A DNA stretch of 64,000 nucleotides. It comes from Agelaius tricolor. Its lineage: Eukaryota; Chordata; Aves; Passeriformes; Icteridae. The first letter of the stretch is position 1. Every line of letters starts with the position of its first letter. Position numbers and translations under genes: made by a program. The notes below the pieces were generated by a model, which was not told where the DNA came from, made no database searches, and saw only the letters and a program-made list of their open reading frames with translations. This document shows, piece by piece, positions 1 through 64,000 of the stretch. The DNA lies in the NCBI GenBank assembly GCA_023055355.1, contig JALJCS010000020.1:8477001-8541000 (forward strand), read 5' to 3'.

Positions 1-3000
1 AAACCAATGAACTCTTTATAGCTGCACCAAAGTGCTTTCTTCTCTTGGATCTGTTTTCTTCCCCCATCCTATCGCCTGTGTTCCACCTAATCTATGAAGC
101 TGGAAGACTTCATTGTGCCATCTACCCACTAGGTCTACCATGAAGGTGAAGCCCAAGGTGAGTTTCTCAAAGGTAAGAGAGAATGCTCAGCTACTGTTAT
201 GTGGGGCAGGTTTTAATTTTTAGTAAGTACACAAACCTAGAAATAACATAATTTACATCAGAGCCTGCATGTAGAGTACCTTTTACCCCAGGGCTTTCCA
301 AATTTGTGCATGCACAGCAACACAGAAATGTAGCCACCTCTGGAGCTGATTACAGCTGCTGCTCATCCCATACAGTGTGATAGCAACAAGGAGAGCTACC
401 ACAATAAACCACTGGGTTTTTGGTAAATGTACTATGGATTTCTGCACACTTGCTAGACCAGAGGACACCCATATATTTAAAGGCTTCACCTGACAACAAT
501 GCAGAGCCAGCAAAACACATTTCCTTTTTGTCCCTTGGAAGGTCAAAAACCTCCCCAGCAGAATATGCTGGAATACAAACAGCGAGGCTCTTGAGCAATT
601 TCATATCTGATATTCAGGTACTCGCTAGCTCTACCACTCAGTGCGTGCCGTGACAGATATGTCACAAGGAAAGGTCACGGCAAGGTTTTTCCTGGCAGAC
701 TTGCCCGCTTTACAGGAACGGCAGATTTGTGCCTGCTCGGTTGCTCTGTCCTGTGTCCCAGGCACGGTGGCTTGTTTTGGAGTGCCCTCTGCCGCCCGGC
801 CCGCAGACCTGCGAGCCTGCAGGGAACGAACGAGCCTGCAGGGACCGTGAGCGGGATCTCGGCTAAGGACGGACAGCAGACAGCGCCATTCACGTGCCCA
901 GCAGAGGCCCTCGCTAGAGCCGGGCCCCGAGTTCAGCATCTGGGTCTGACTGCCTGAGCTCTACAAGTTTGCAAAGCATTGCCACCCACCCGGGCTGCAG
1001 AGACAATTGATTTTTCAGGTCAACTCTACCTCAGCTCATCTCCCACACCTGACAAAGCTCTTGCCCAGTTCTTCTCATCTGGGATCTGAGGCAGAAAAAG
1101 CAGCATATGCCCCTTGCACTGGCAGTGCTGGGATTCTTCCTTTGCAGCCATGGGAGGCAGCTTACTCTTCACTTCCACCCAGCCCACCTCATCTAAGTGA
1201 CAGGTAACTCCTGTCTCCAAAGGAAAATAGGAAAGCTGACTAGTCCAAGATCTGGGGAGCCAGAAATCCATTTGGGGGTCAGCAGGCCTCTGAAAACTGC
1301 ACAGGAGTTTCTAATTAAGTGGTAAGATATCAGGTATTCTAGAAGGTTCTATTAATTTACAACCAATAGTACCAGGCAAAATTCTTCAGTCACTCCATCA
1401 TCCTCACAATTCCAAAAATCTTGATCCTACCCTTACCCCTTTCTGTTCAAGCTGGGGCAAGCAGCCAAACCTGGCACCAAGACTGAAGTTTCTGACTCCC
1501 AATGCCAGAACATAATGTGATTGTCTACTTACCTAGGTTAATACAGTTCTTTCAATAAAGTTCTTTGAAGCACAACACCCATAAATATCTTTATTAGATC
1601 ACTCACTCATGTCTAATCAGCTGCCACACAGGCTCAAGGAATAACACTGCAGCATGTACAGGATCCTCTGTGCAGTGAGGTCAGGTACTGCGAAGCTCTT
1701 TGGTCTGTGCTCCAGAGTCCTGTGAAGTTCTCAGCAAGGGAATGGTTTGCAGGTGTGCATGCCAGGATGCACCATACAGCCTTCACCTGTGTGCTAACAG
1801 CAAGCATCTTAAAACTTTTGAGATGTTGCAGTCAAAATGTAACTTGCACTGGGGAAGAGAACTACACAAAAGTAATATATGATTTTACCTCTTATTTTTG
1901 TCATCCAGAATCAGATTCTTCTGTGAGATACTGCTCCTATACCTCTACAAGGACAGAATTCCATAACTCTTCCCTTCTTACATCTGGATAGAAGTTATCA
2001 CTCCAAGTTTTCACTCCTAATCAATACATACTAGCTAGAATTGTCTCCTAGATTTGCTACAATTCAGACATTTTCTCCTCTCTAATAGCAGAGCACAATT
2101 TATTTTGTCAGGCTTGTCACTGCAAAGCTGGGACTATTTGCTTAAGAACAGACTAAGACACAATCCTAGCTCTGCCTGTTACCCATGAAGGGTTTTTAAT
2201 TCCAAAAGGTATGTGGACCATCAGGGTATGTAGCAGTCTTTGTGTGGGCACTTATTATTATAACTTCCAATTCCCTTCCCCTTTTGGCTGCCATGCTTTC
2301 CTTGGGAAGAGATACCTGAATACAGTCAGGTAACCTCTCCCTTCAGTGAACTGCCAGCCTTTGTTGTTTGCCTGTGTGATTGCTGTGATTACTTATCTGT
2401 GTCACTGTGTCACCCTCCTGTTCTGCTCTCCCCTGTCAGACAGCAGAGCCACGTGGAACATTTCTCACTGCCACAGTAAGCACTGAGGCTTCCCATGGCT
2501 CTGCTGACCCTGGACAGGTCTGTGTTAGAGTAACATGACTGCCAGCAACACTATCACTGCTATTAGGCCACTGATATTGTACCAGAAATAAACACAAAGG
2601 CATCACCTATAACTACAAAGCTTTAGACACAGGGCTGCTGCAGTGGCCCAGCAGAAACCCAGCTCTTCTGGGGAGGCTGTGCTGGTTACTAAAGCACCTG
2701 GTGCCAGGGCTGCAGGTTACCAGAGCTCATCTGCTTCTGCCAGCCTAGCAGCTTACCTAATAATTACACCATGTCACCTTACCCATCTTGCTTCTTTGGG
2801 ACCATAACTGCTGTGGCCTCCCAAATGCAGAATCCTTACAGAAACAGATGAGGCACCAAAAAACTCAAACAAACCAACCCACAAACTCTAGGTAACGGTG
2901 TGAGGCAGAGATCCTTTGCATCCTTTGCACATGTCAGTAACAAGGTTCTATCAGAGAGCCTTTATCTGGAAAGGATATCTGTGCATGCTCTCATTTCAGC

Positions 3001-3119
3001 AGATTTTAGTCCTTGTTACATGAAACAAGCAAAACTGCCAGGTCCTAACACCAAATGGCACAGGCAAAATATTTTTCAAAAAGTCAAAGAATTAGTCATG
3101 TTTGAATCTGTATGTACAT

Positions 3120-3250
3120 TCAGGACAAATTGTTTTGTTTGCTGCCATGTTTGTTTGGTTGGTTTGGTTTTTTGTTGGGTTTTTTGTTTGTTTGTTTTTG
3201 GTGAGGTTTGGGTTTTTTTGGTTTTCATTTCTTTCTTTGTTTTGGATAGC
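3120..3250. repeat. G/T-rich low-complexity stretch
   Basis: Repeated TTTG, GGTTTGG and GTTTTTTG blocks fill this interval. It keeps a frame open for over 150 codons in two frames with a hydrophobic, F/V/L/C-rich translation, which is a composition effect. Confidence 0.85.
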
Positions 3251-3830
3251 ATTCATGTGGAAGCAAAGGGAAAGATGGATATTTATGATACAAAGGAAAA
3301 AAAAAGAAGAGTCTCATCCAAACCATTCCGTTGGCCACAATCCCTTCCCCCCTCTCCAGCATTTTTCCAAAAAGAACTGTGGCTTCTCTTCCTCTGTTGA
3401 CTCATTCCATTGGCTCCTCCACCGAGCTCCCATTCCCACATCAGCCCTGATGCTATGCAGCGTGTGCTGGGTGCCTGCAGGGGGTACCGCGACCCCGCGT
3501 ACCAGCCAGAACATCACACAGGCACGTTGTGCTAACGGAGGAGGATTGCTGAGCTTCAGTCTCTAACACACATAATGAGATTAGCATTTGAATAGTGCTG
3601 ATCAAGTTACCAGTGGCTCTGAACCCCGGGTCCATCAGATGCAAATGAATCACTATAAATTTTGCTCCTCTCTTAGAAGCTCTTTATATGCGTGGCCAAT
3701 GCAGAAAGAACTGCAGTGGGTATTGGCCCAGGAAGTCTGTCTCTCACCATGAACAGGAATTTCTGAGAGTGGAGAAACCACAGGAGCATCTTTCCCTAGA
3801 TATTAAAATATTCTTTTTTAATGAGCAGTT

Positions 3831-3861
3831 CCCCCCCCCCCCTTTTTTTTTTTTTTTTTTT
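3831..3861. repeat. C12-T19 homopolymer junction
   Basis: Twelve C are followed directly by nineteen T. Such tracts are length-variable and are also error-prone in assemblies, so the exact counts should not be trusted. Confidence 0.95.
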
Positions 3862-5522
3862 ATATGTCTTTTCTCCCAAGGCTGCACAGGCATCAGGACA
3901 TATTCTGGCATAAAGTTCAGAGACAAAATCCTTCACAGTACCTTCATGTAGGTCTTAATTCTATCTGTTTTAATTACCTGAGTAACTTCTCAAAGTCCTG
4001 CCAGCCTCCATGTGTCAAGGACATATCCTTCCCTGGTGGGAGGATGAAGGTGAGGTAAGTCTGTGGTGTCTCCAACTGCATTGATTCAGTATCTCAGAAG
4101 CACTTGCAGTATTGTGGGGTGTCTCAGTATTCTCGCCTCCTCAGTCTCCCTGGAGGAAGATACAGCACACAACCCACATAGGAAGAATCTTCAGGGTACT
4201 GCCTTGCATGATTAAATGTAAACAGCCAAATCCCCTCCATATCTCAGTGGACACTCAGTTACAGGGGAGTTCTCCCATGTCTGTGCTGCAGGAAGGAACC
4301 CTGAGGGGAGGGGAAGGGAAGAAGGCACAGTCAAAATGAAATCTGCCGATGTCAGGTGTGCACTTGACACCGCAGTGAGAACAGAAGTCACAGGAGCCTA
4401 TAATTTCTGCTAATGCGGAGATTCAACACATTCACAACATTCTGCAAGATTCATAGCAGTACAAAATGATGCATCCATATCTCAAATGCAGCCATTTGAG
4501 GTTTTAGGACCATACTGCAAACAAGTTTGTTCTTACAGTAACTACACTCAGTTGTCTTCAGTAGCTTTCATTTGTCTGAACAAACTTAAAAGAAACTAAG
4601 ACAACATCAGCTTTCCAGACAGCCTGACTGAAGCAAGCAAGCACTGTGAAGAACACTCAAACTCATTCACTTCCTGATACCCTGGATGGCCTTAATTGTA
4701 TTCTGGCAAATTCTGGGCATTCTATGCTAGAATACACACAAATTGCTATGTGGTTTGAGATTTGCAACTAGGAGTGACCTTCTGATTACCAAAGCTCCAT
4801 TTATTATTTCTAATATTATTATTCACCAGCTAATTACTCACTTCTAGCCCTAGATATTTTTAACATGGTACATTGATTTTGAGGTACAGTAAAGTACATG
4901 TACATAAGCACTGACTTGAATTAACAAAATATTAGAATTCCTCACCACATCCCCTGAGAAGAAGCCTTCACATCTCTTCACTCCACCTGCTCCTCGTTAA
5001 AGAAAGGTGTGAGAAAGTTTACCACATTTGTAGTGTCAATCAGCTCCTTTCCTATGGAGCATAAATAGGTTCAAGTAGCCGCAGGCACAGAGCACCAAAA
5101 TTACTCCATGTCCCAGTTGGTTATATAATAAATTTGAATTAAATCAATAATTAAAGCAGTTCTTGCATGCTACTTCTCCCTGATGAGCCTCCAAACCTTT
5201 TTAGAAAGCCAGTGGCACCTCCCCGTAATGAGAAAAGGGGCTCAGAGCCCACTTTGCTGTGAGCCACCCATTGCACGGGCAGGAGACAAGACCTACTTTA
5301 ACACCCACAGCAGCTCCTTCTGCCTGGGCCCCAGGGACACACCGGGAGACTAAAAGCTGACTTAGAGGTGCTCAGAAATGCACACTCCCAAGGGGAAGCC
5401 GTGGGGACAGCCATATCATTGACCTACCATCCCCTCAGACAGACACCACCCTGATCTGCCGCAACAGCCCAGCATCTGATGAATGGAGCTGGGCGTTCCT
5501 CACACCACAGAACCCCATCTCA

Positions 5523-5627
5523 GGGCTGCGCCCACCCCAGGACAGAGCCCCGCCTCAGGGCCGGGCCCACCCCACAGCAAGGCCCCGCCTCAGGGCTGGG
5601 TCTCCCTCACGATACCTCCGCCCCTCA
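5523..5627. repeat. Three 35-bp GC-rich tandem units
   Basis: Units 5523-5557, 5558-5592 and 5593-5627 each start GGGC(C/T)G and end in CCTCA or CCCTCA with the same spacing. Units 1 and 2 share GCCCACCCCA and GCCCCGCCTCA; unit 3 is more diverged. They look like an older or longer form of the 17-bp repeat downstream (35 is about two units of 17). Confidence 0.7.
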
Positions 5628-5802
5628 GCGCTGAGCCGTCCTCGGGGCGCTGACCCGTGACCCGCTTACCCTTTGTGCTTCGGGACCGTGTGTCGCGTCC
5701 CCTTCAGCCCTCAGTGCTCGTTCTCCCTCGCGACGCCTCCATCCTTCACCCCTGGAGGCTGTGTCCCCCTCAGCCCTCGGGGCCATAGCCCGTGTCGCCC
5801 TC

Positions 5803-6490
5803 GCCCCTCAGGGCTGGGTGTCCCTCAGGGCCAGGTTCCCCTCAGGGCTGTGCTCCTCAGGGCCGGGTTCCCCTCAGGACTGGGTGTCCCTCAGGGCCGG
5901 GTTCCCCTCAGGGCTGTGCTCCTCAGGGCCGGGTTCCCCTCAGGGCCGGGTTCCCCTCAGGGCTGGGTGTCCCTCAGGGCCAGGTTCCCCTCAGGGCCGA
6001 GTTCCCCTCAGGGCCGCGTTCCCCTCAGGGCTGGCTGTCTCTCAGGGCCGGGTTCCCCTCAGGGCTGGGTGTCCCTCAGGGCCGGGTACCCCTCAGGACC
6101 GGGTCCCCCTCAGGGCTGGCTGTCCCTCAGGACCGGGTACCCCTCAGGGCCGTGTCCCCCTCAGGGGTCGCTGTCTCTCAGGGCGGAGTACCCCTCAGGG
6201 CTGTGTCCCTCAGAGCTGGCTGTCCCTCAGAGCTGTGTCCCTCAGAGATGGCTGTCCCTCAGGGCTGTGTCCCCCTCAGGGCTGGCTGTCCGTCAGAGCT
6301 GGCTGTCCCTCAAGCTGTGTCCCCCTCAGAGCTGGCTGTCCCTCAGGGCTGTGTGCCCCTCAGGTCTGGCTGTCCCTCAGGGCTGTGTCCCTCAGGGCTG
6401 GCTGTCCCTCAGAGCTGCATCCCCCTCAGAGCCGGCTGTCCCTCAGGGCTGTGTCCCTCAGGGCTGTGTCCCCCTCAGAGCTGGCTGTCC
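5803..6490. repeat. 17-bp GC-rich minisatellite array, about 40 units
   Basis: The unit is close to CAGGGCYGGGTTCCCCT (17 bp), with 15-bp variants such as CAGGGCTGTGTCCCT. Sub-families change along the array: GGGTTCCCCT types dominate at 5810-6060, and GGCTGTCCCT and GTGTCCCT types dominate after about 6170, with CAGAGC replacing CAGGGC in many late units. Because 17 and 15 are not multiples of three and the unit has no stop, all three forward frames stay open; these are not genes. Each unit carries the core CCCTCAGGG or CCCTCAGAG. It lies about 850 bp past the PI4KA poly(A) signal. Confidence 0.9.
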
Positions 6491-7354
6491 CGTGCCCCCC
6501 GCGCCCCTCGCGCTGGTGCTCGCGCTCGCGCAGCGGCCGCCAGGGGGAGCCCCGGGGCCCTGCCCAGGCTGGGCACTCCCTTCCTTCCCTTGAGGGCACG
6601 ATCCGGACACTCGGGAAAAGCACCCAAAAGGGAAAAATCCCCCTAAAGAGAGGGAAAAAATCCCCTAAAGAGGGGACAGCTCCTTTGTTAAAGAGTCCAT
6701 GTAGAAGGACAAGCATGTAGGTAGGGAAAAAAAAACCCAAAAGACCTATGTCCCAGCCGAGGATAGAGGCCCTTAGTCAGCAACACTGGGGAGCTTTACC
6801 TTGGTCCTACATCCCAGCTCTTGCACCAAACATTTATTTTACGAATGAAAAATGTCACTTGAGATGGACAAAGAGCTGAAGAATAAATTAGATTTCTCTA
6901 TTAGAAAGAAATGGCGTAATATAATACACACTAAGGTAAAACATTTGCAACAGACACGAAGTCTAAGGTATTTTATTATATTTTATAGATTAAATATATC
7001 TTCAGTAGAGTCTCTTTTTAAAACACACAAAAGGAAAAAATACATTCTTCATGTACATATGAAATACTGACCATGTAGCAGGGACCATGTACAGTGCAAA
7101 ATATGAACACAGCTACACAGACATCACCACCCTGGATGATTATCAAGCTCTTTCTACAGTAAAACTGGAACAAGTTAACATTTCTGTTTCCAAAAAGAAA
7201 TCCATACCCTTCCCTTCCATGGCATTTTGTGCGATTGTGCAGGAAAGGGTTTAATTTACTTTTTAAAGACATTATAAAATCCTTGCATTGCTTGAAAAAT
7301 TATTGAACTCCTCAAGCTTTACCACTTTCACACATTCACAACTGTAATACAATT
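6491..7354. other. Region between the minisatellite and the PI4KA poly(A) signal
   Basis: At 6491-6600 the sequence is CpG-rich and unique. At 6600-6720 there are short purine-rich repeats (AAAGAGAGGG, CCCCTAAAGAGGGG). The rest is A/T-rich and includes the second potential PI4KA poly(A) signal at 6972-6977. No coding exon was recognised. Confidence 0.65.
6535..6550 (+). promoter_or_regulatory. CTCF-like site next to the minisatellite
   Basis: GGCCGCCAGGGGGAGC matches the CTCF core (CCASYAGRKGGCRS) at 12 of 14 positions by eye. It sits in CpG-rich, non-repetitive sequence just after the array and about 1 kb beyond the PI4KA stop codon. A boundary role is inference. Confidence 0.4.
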
Positions 7355-7360
7355 TTTATT
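7355..7360 (-). terminator. PI4KA poly(A) signal AATAAA
   Basis: TTTATT on the plus strand reads AATAAA on the PI4KA strand, about 235 nt past the stop codon. That gives a 3' UTR of about 250-260 nt, similar in scale to the short mammalian one. A second AATAAA at 6972-6977 could give a UTR of about 640 nt. Which is used cannot be told from sequence. Confidence 0.7.
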
Positions 7361-7593
7361 GTGATTGCAACCCAACTCCAAAAATCCAGGGAATAACAGT
7401 AATATATATAACCTGGTATAGAGAAAGGAATGAATCAGAACTGATTGTTGCAATGGTCAGGATGTACCCAACATGTACACACACATACACAGAGGGTAGA
7501 TAGCCAGGTGTGACAGAGCATGTCCTGTTTGTCACGAGTTTAGAGTGAGGGCACGGGGTTGCACGTTTCACTTGGGCAGTAGATCTCTAGTGT

Positions 7594-61483
<53,890 letters not shown>

Positions 61484-61899
61484 GTTGTGCGGGAACGGCG
61501 CCGGCCAGCTCGCCCCGCCCCCGCCCGCGAGAACAGCGGCTCCCGCGAGAGCACGACACACCAATCACGCCGCAAAGATGGCAGCGCCCGGCGCGGCTTC
61601 ACTTCCGCCCGGTGGCCCGCCCTCCCTGCCCGCGCCCCTCCCTACGCAGCCATCCCTCCACGTATTTCCCTCTCCCCACCCCCCACCACAATAGTTCCGC
61701 CCAGCAGCCGCCTGTCCACCAGCGGCGCTGCGGCGCGCTCACCCCGCCCCGCGGGGGGGAGGCGCTCGGTGGCTGCGCCCAGCGCTTCCGCCCGGCGCTC
61801 AGTGCCGTAGGCGGAAGCAGTGGAGCGGCCGTGGCCCGAGGTGGGGGCTCGGGGGTTCCGTGAGAACTCCCCGCGGACACTCTCGCGGTCGGCGGCGCC
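61484..61899. promoter_or_regulatory. Bidirectional CpG-island promoter between PI4KA and SNAP29
   Basis: Only 416 bp separate the two start codons, in GC- and CpG-rich DNA with no TATA box. Visible sites are a CCAAT box (61561-61565), a YY1-like AAGATGGC (61575-61582), an ETS-type CACTTCCG (61600-61607) and GGCGGAAGC (61810-61818). On the PI4KA strand CAACATGGCGGCC (61475-61487) is a YY1-type motif that overlaps the start codon. ETS, YY1 and CCAAT are typical of housekeeping bidirectional promoters. Transcription starts cannot be placed from sequence alone. Confidence 0.8.
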
Positions 61900-64000
61900 A
61901 TGTCGGCGCTCCCGAGGAGCTACAACCCGTTCGCGGAGGACGAGGAGGAGGATGTGGCGCCGGCGGGTCCCGGCGGGGCGGGCGGCGCGGAGCGGCAGCG
62001 GTACCTGCAGCAGGAGGTGCTGCGCCGCACCGCCGCCACCGCCGACAGCACCACCCGCTCCCTGTCGCTGCTCTACGAGTCCGAGCGCATCGGCGTGGCC
62101 ACCTCCGAGGTGGGTCGGGCCAGGAGCGGCCGCGGGGCCCGAGCGCTGCCCCTGCGCTCCCCCCTCCGGGAGGGGAGTCTTGTTCTCCCTGTCCCCCGGA
62201 CAGATTCCTGAAATGCCTCTTTACTCGGGGTTTTCCAGCCAACCCGTCCCTGTGTTTTCTTGGGTTTTGAGGGAAAAATCCCGGTTACAGCTTGTGTGTC
62301 TGGGCGGTGCTGAGGCTGGGGCTCGGCTGTGTTTTCAGCTGCTTTCAGCAGTTCTTACTGATTTTTAGCTGACAAAAAGTTTTTAGCAGTTCTCTTGGGT
62401 AGATGAAGGGCCTTCCCTGTTAGTTGTTTGTGATGTGCTTCAGTTCACCCTGATTAATCATTTCCTTCATTCCTCGGGCCCTGTTTCAGCACTTTGTGCT
62501 CGGGCTCAGCTCCTGTCCATTGTGTCACCTGCTATAATGGGATGTTCCTTGGGTGATGTGGTTGCCTAAATTAACCCCAGAGCATCCCCAAGCTGCAGCC
62601 AGTCCTTATCCTCAGAGGGCTCTTGGTGGGACTTCTGTGAACTTTCAGACTCGTGATTTGTTTGCCCAGGAAATCGCAAATGAGGAATCAAGAATTCAGG
62701 CTTGACACAGGGCCTGTGGTAAAACTTGAAGTCTGTGTGTTTGTGCTTTATTGAGAGGGGGAAAAAGAGAATATTCAACTAAAATTTTCCAGACTTCAGC
62801 AAGAATATGAACACAAGTTCTTTGTTTTGCACTGCTGGTAGCTGCAGGCAACTTTCCTGCCAGCATTAATCTTTGGATTACTTTGGAATAGCGCTTGTGC
62901 TGCTGAATTAGAAAATAATGTACTTCTATACAGGAAAATTCCTAAATCCTACACTGCTCAAATTAACTAAAATATTCCAGTCTGAAGAAATTCTGTTTGA
63001 GTTTATTTCCTTTGCTTATTCTATTTCTAAATTATCAGAAACATCCTAGTAAGGTGAAAATAGAATCCTTTCCCAGTTAAGGTGCCATTCATAACTAGAA
63101 ATTTTCCTGCTTGCTCATTCCCCTGCCATAAACCTGTGTATTTCCACCACATCACCCATCTGGTGGTCAGCCATAGATGAAAATATCAGCTTGACAAAAG
63201 ACTAGTACAGAAAACTCCTGGATTGTTTGTGGTAGGTGCCAGGAACCCAGCATGTCACAGGGATGAGGATTTTACAGCTGCTTAATGCAGTGCCTGACAA
63301 GCAACTGTTGATTGAAATCCCTGGAGGAAGGGGAGCGAGGGAAAAAGCTGTTTGCCCTCAGAAATAATCGGCACAGATGAAGGAACGCTGTTATTTTCCT
63401 TCAGAGTGTCCCCTTTAGTGTTAATTGTTTGGTGTCTCAGTTTATCCTGGCTCTATGGTCTGTTCTCTCTGTCAATGTCAAATCTGTTTCTGTCAATGCC
63501 CTCAGGAGCTCGTCCGGCAGGGAGAGGCTCTGAAGCGCACGGAGCAGATGGTGGATAAAATGGACCAGGACTTGAAAACGAGTCAAAGGCACATCAACAG
63601 CATCAAGAGTGTCTGGGGGGGCTTGGTAAACTACTTCAAAGCCAAACCACCAGAGAGCAAGCCAGAGCAGAATGGAGCCCCTGAATATTATGCTAACAGC
63701 AGGTAAGTGACATAAACTTTTTATCTGGGACTTGTCTCCCTTAGCATCTCTGAAATGTCACCAGAAAATCAGAAAATAAAACATCTGTTGGTTCTTTCAA
63801 ACTCCTGTAAACTCCTGACAAATCTCCTGGAGATTTGTATCCCAGCCTTCATGCTTTGAATTCTAGGGAATTATTTTCATTGTTTCCTGAGGTGATCTAG
63901 CTGCCTTTTTTCTTTATGCCAAGGTCAATAGTAAGGCTTTTTTTTTTTTTTAACAGGTTAAAAGAAGCAATGATGTCTAGTAAAGAACAAGAGTCAAAAT
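61900..64000 (+). CDS. SNAP29: Synaptosome-associated protein 29, 5' part (exons 1-3, cut by the window end)
   Basis: A Qbc-SNARE for endosomal recycling, autophagosome-lysosome fusion and cilium traffic; unlike SNAP25 it lacks the palmitoylated cysteines in its linker. Exon 1 is 61900-62109 (aa 1-70), exon 2 is 63506-63702 (71-135) and exon 3 starts at 63957 and runs off the window (to about aa 150 of a human length of 258). Residues 9-11 are NPF, the EH-domain (EHD1) binding motif, followed by an acidic stretch EDEEED. The first SNARE helix spans exons 1-2 (about 50-115), with the zero-layer glutamine Q75 in [10 protein letters not shown]. Conserved blocks are [20 protein letters not shown] and [11 protein letters not shown]. 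The start is ATG 61900 (GCCATGT). The second SNARE helix lies outside the window. It is divergently arranged with PI4KA. Confidence 0.96.

Larger units (their letters stand above)
1..5522. other. Intergenic region beyond the PI4KA 3' end; no gene found
   Basis: No exon with a recognisable product was seen on either strand. Minor features are a perfect 16-bp inverted repeat GTGACAGATATGTCAC (650-665), a 19-bp direct repeat built on CGAGCCTGCAGGGA (812 and 831) in a locally CpG-richer patch (about 640-960), the G/T-rich stretch and the C12-T19 tract. A CTCF-like CCTGCAGGGGGTAC is at 3474-3487. The short ATG-initiated piece at 140-161 followed by GTGAGT resembles an exon end but encodes nothing I recognise. 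Confidence 0.7.

Noticed and set aside
140..161. ACCATGAAGGTGAAGCCCAAG followed by GTGAGT, as a first coding exon
   Set aside because: It is seven codons with no continuation that I could identify; a chance donor is as likely.
2900..3566. Hydrophobic open frames suggesting a small membrane protein
   Set aside because: The hydrophobic part comes from a G/T-rich low-complexity tract; there is no homology and no splice or promoter support.
5673..6720. Three overlapping forward open frames of about 280-320 codons rich in Pro, Ser, Gly, Leu and Arg
   Set aside because: They are the same 17/15-bp minisatellite read in all three frames; the period is not a multiple of three and the unit lacks stop codons.
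61706..61735. CTCF site TGTCCACCAGCGGCGCTG in the bidirectional promoter
   Set aside because: The spacing between CCACCAG and GGC is one base short of the CTCF core, so the match is poor when aligned.

Overview
The window is a piece of vertebrate nuclear genome, most probably from a bird. It has spliced genes with GT-AG introns, a CpG-island divergent promoter, a truncated CR1-type LINE, few interspersed repeats and compact introns. The gene order SNAP29 - PI4KA, with SERPIND1 nested inside PI4KA, matches the block known from human 22q11.2. CR1 elements also occur in turtles and crocodilians, so 'bird' is the best reading rather than a proof.

Layout: 1-5522 is intergenic DNA with no gene I can support. 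5523-6490 is a GC-rich minisatellite (three 35-bp units, then about 40 units of 17 or 15 bp), followed by a CpG-rich stretch with a CTCF-like site. From 7594 to 61483 on the minus strand lies the complete coding sequence of PI4KA (phosphatidylinositol 4-kinase alpha). I placed all 55 coding exons; their lengths sum to 6378 nt, and the frame closes without a break to give 2125 residues plus stop. Its largest intron (intron 19, 29509-42663, about 13.2 kb) contains SERPIND1 (heparin cofactor II) on the plus strand: a likely TATA promoter and non-coding first exon near 30.8 kb, four coding exons (33015-39400, 487 residues) and a poly(A) signal at 39689. The other PI4KA introns are about 2 kb or less. 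From 61900 to the window end, SNAP29 runs on the plus strand; exons 1, 2 and the first part of exon 3 are present. The PI4KA and SNAP29 start codons are 416 bp apart, head to head, in one CpG island.

Functionally the three genes are neighbours by synteny and not members of one pathway. PI4KA makes plasma-membrane PI4P, SERPIND1 is a liver-secreted thrombin inhibitor, and SNAP29 is a Qbc-SNARE of endosome, autophagosome and cilium traffic. I found no mobile-element-borne system, CRISPR, viral gene or other unknown system. The points most worth a second look are a 55-bp tandem duplication that copies the SERPIND1 exon 4 splice donor, an in-frame tandem splice acceptor in the PI4KA kinase domain, a 30-bp x3 repeat ending next to a PI4KA donor, and the downstream minisatellite.
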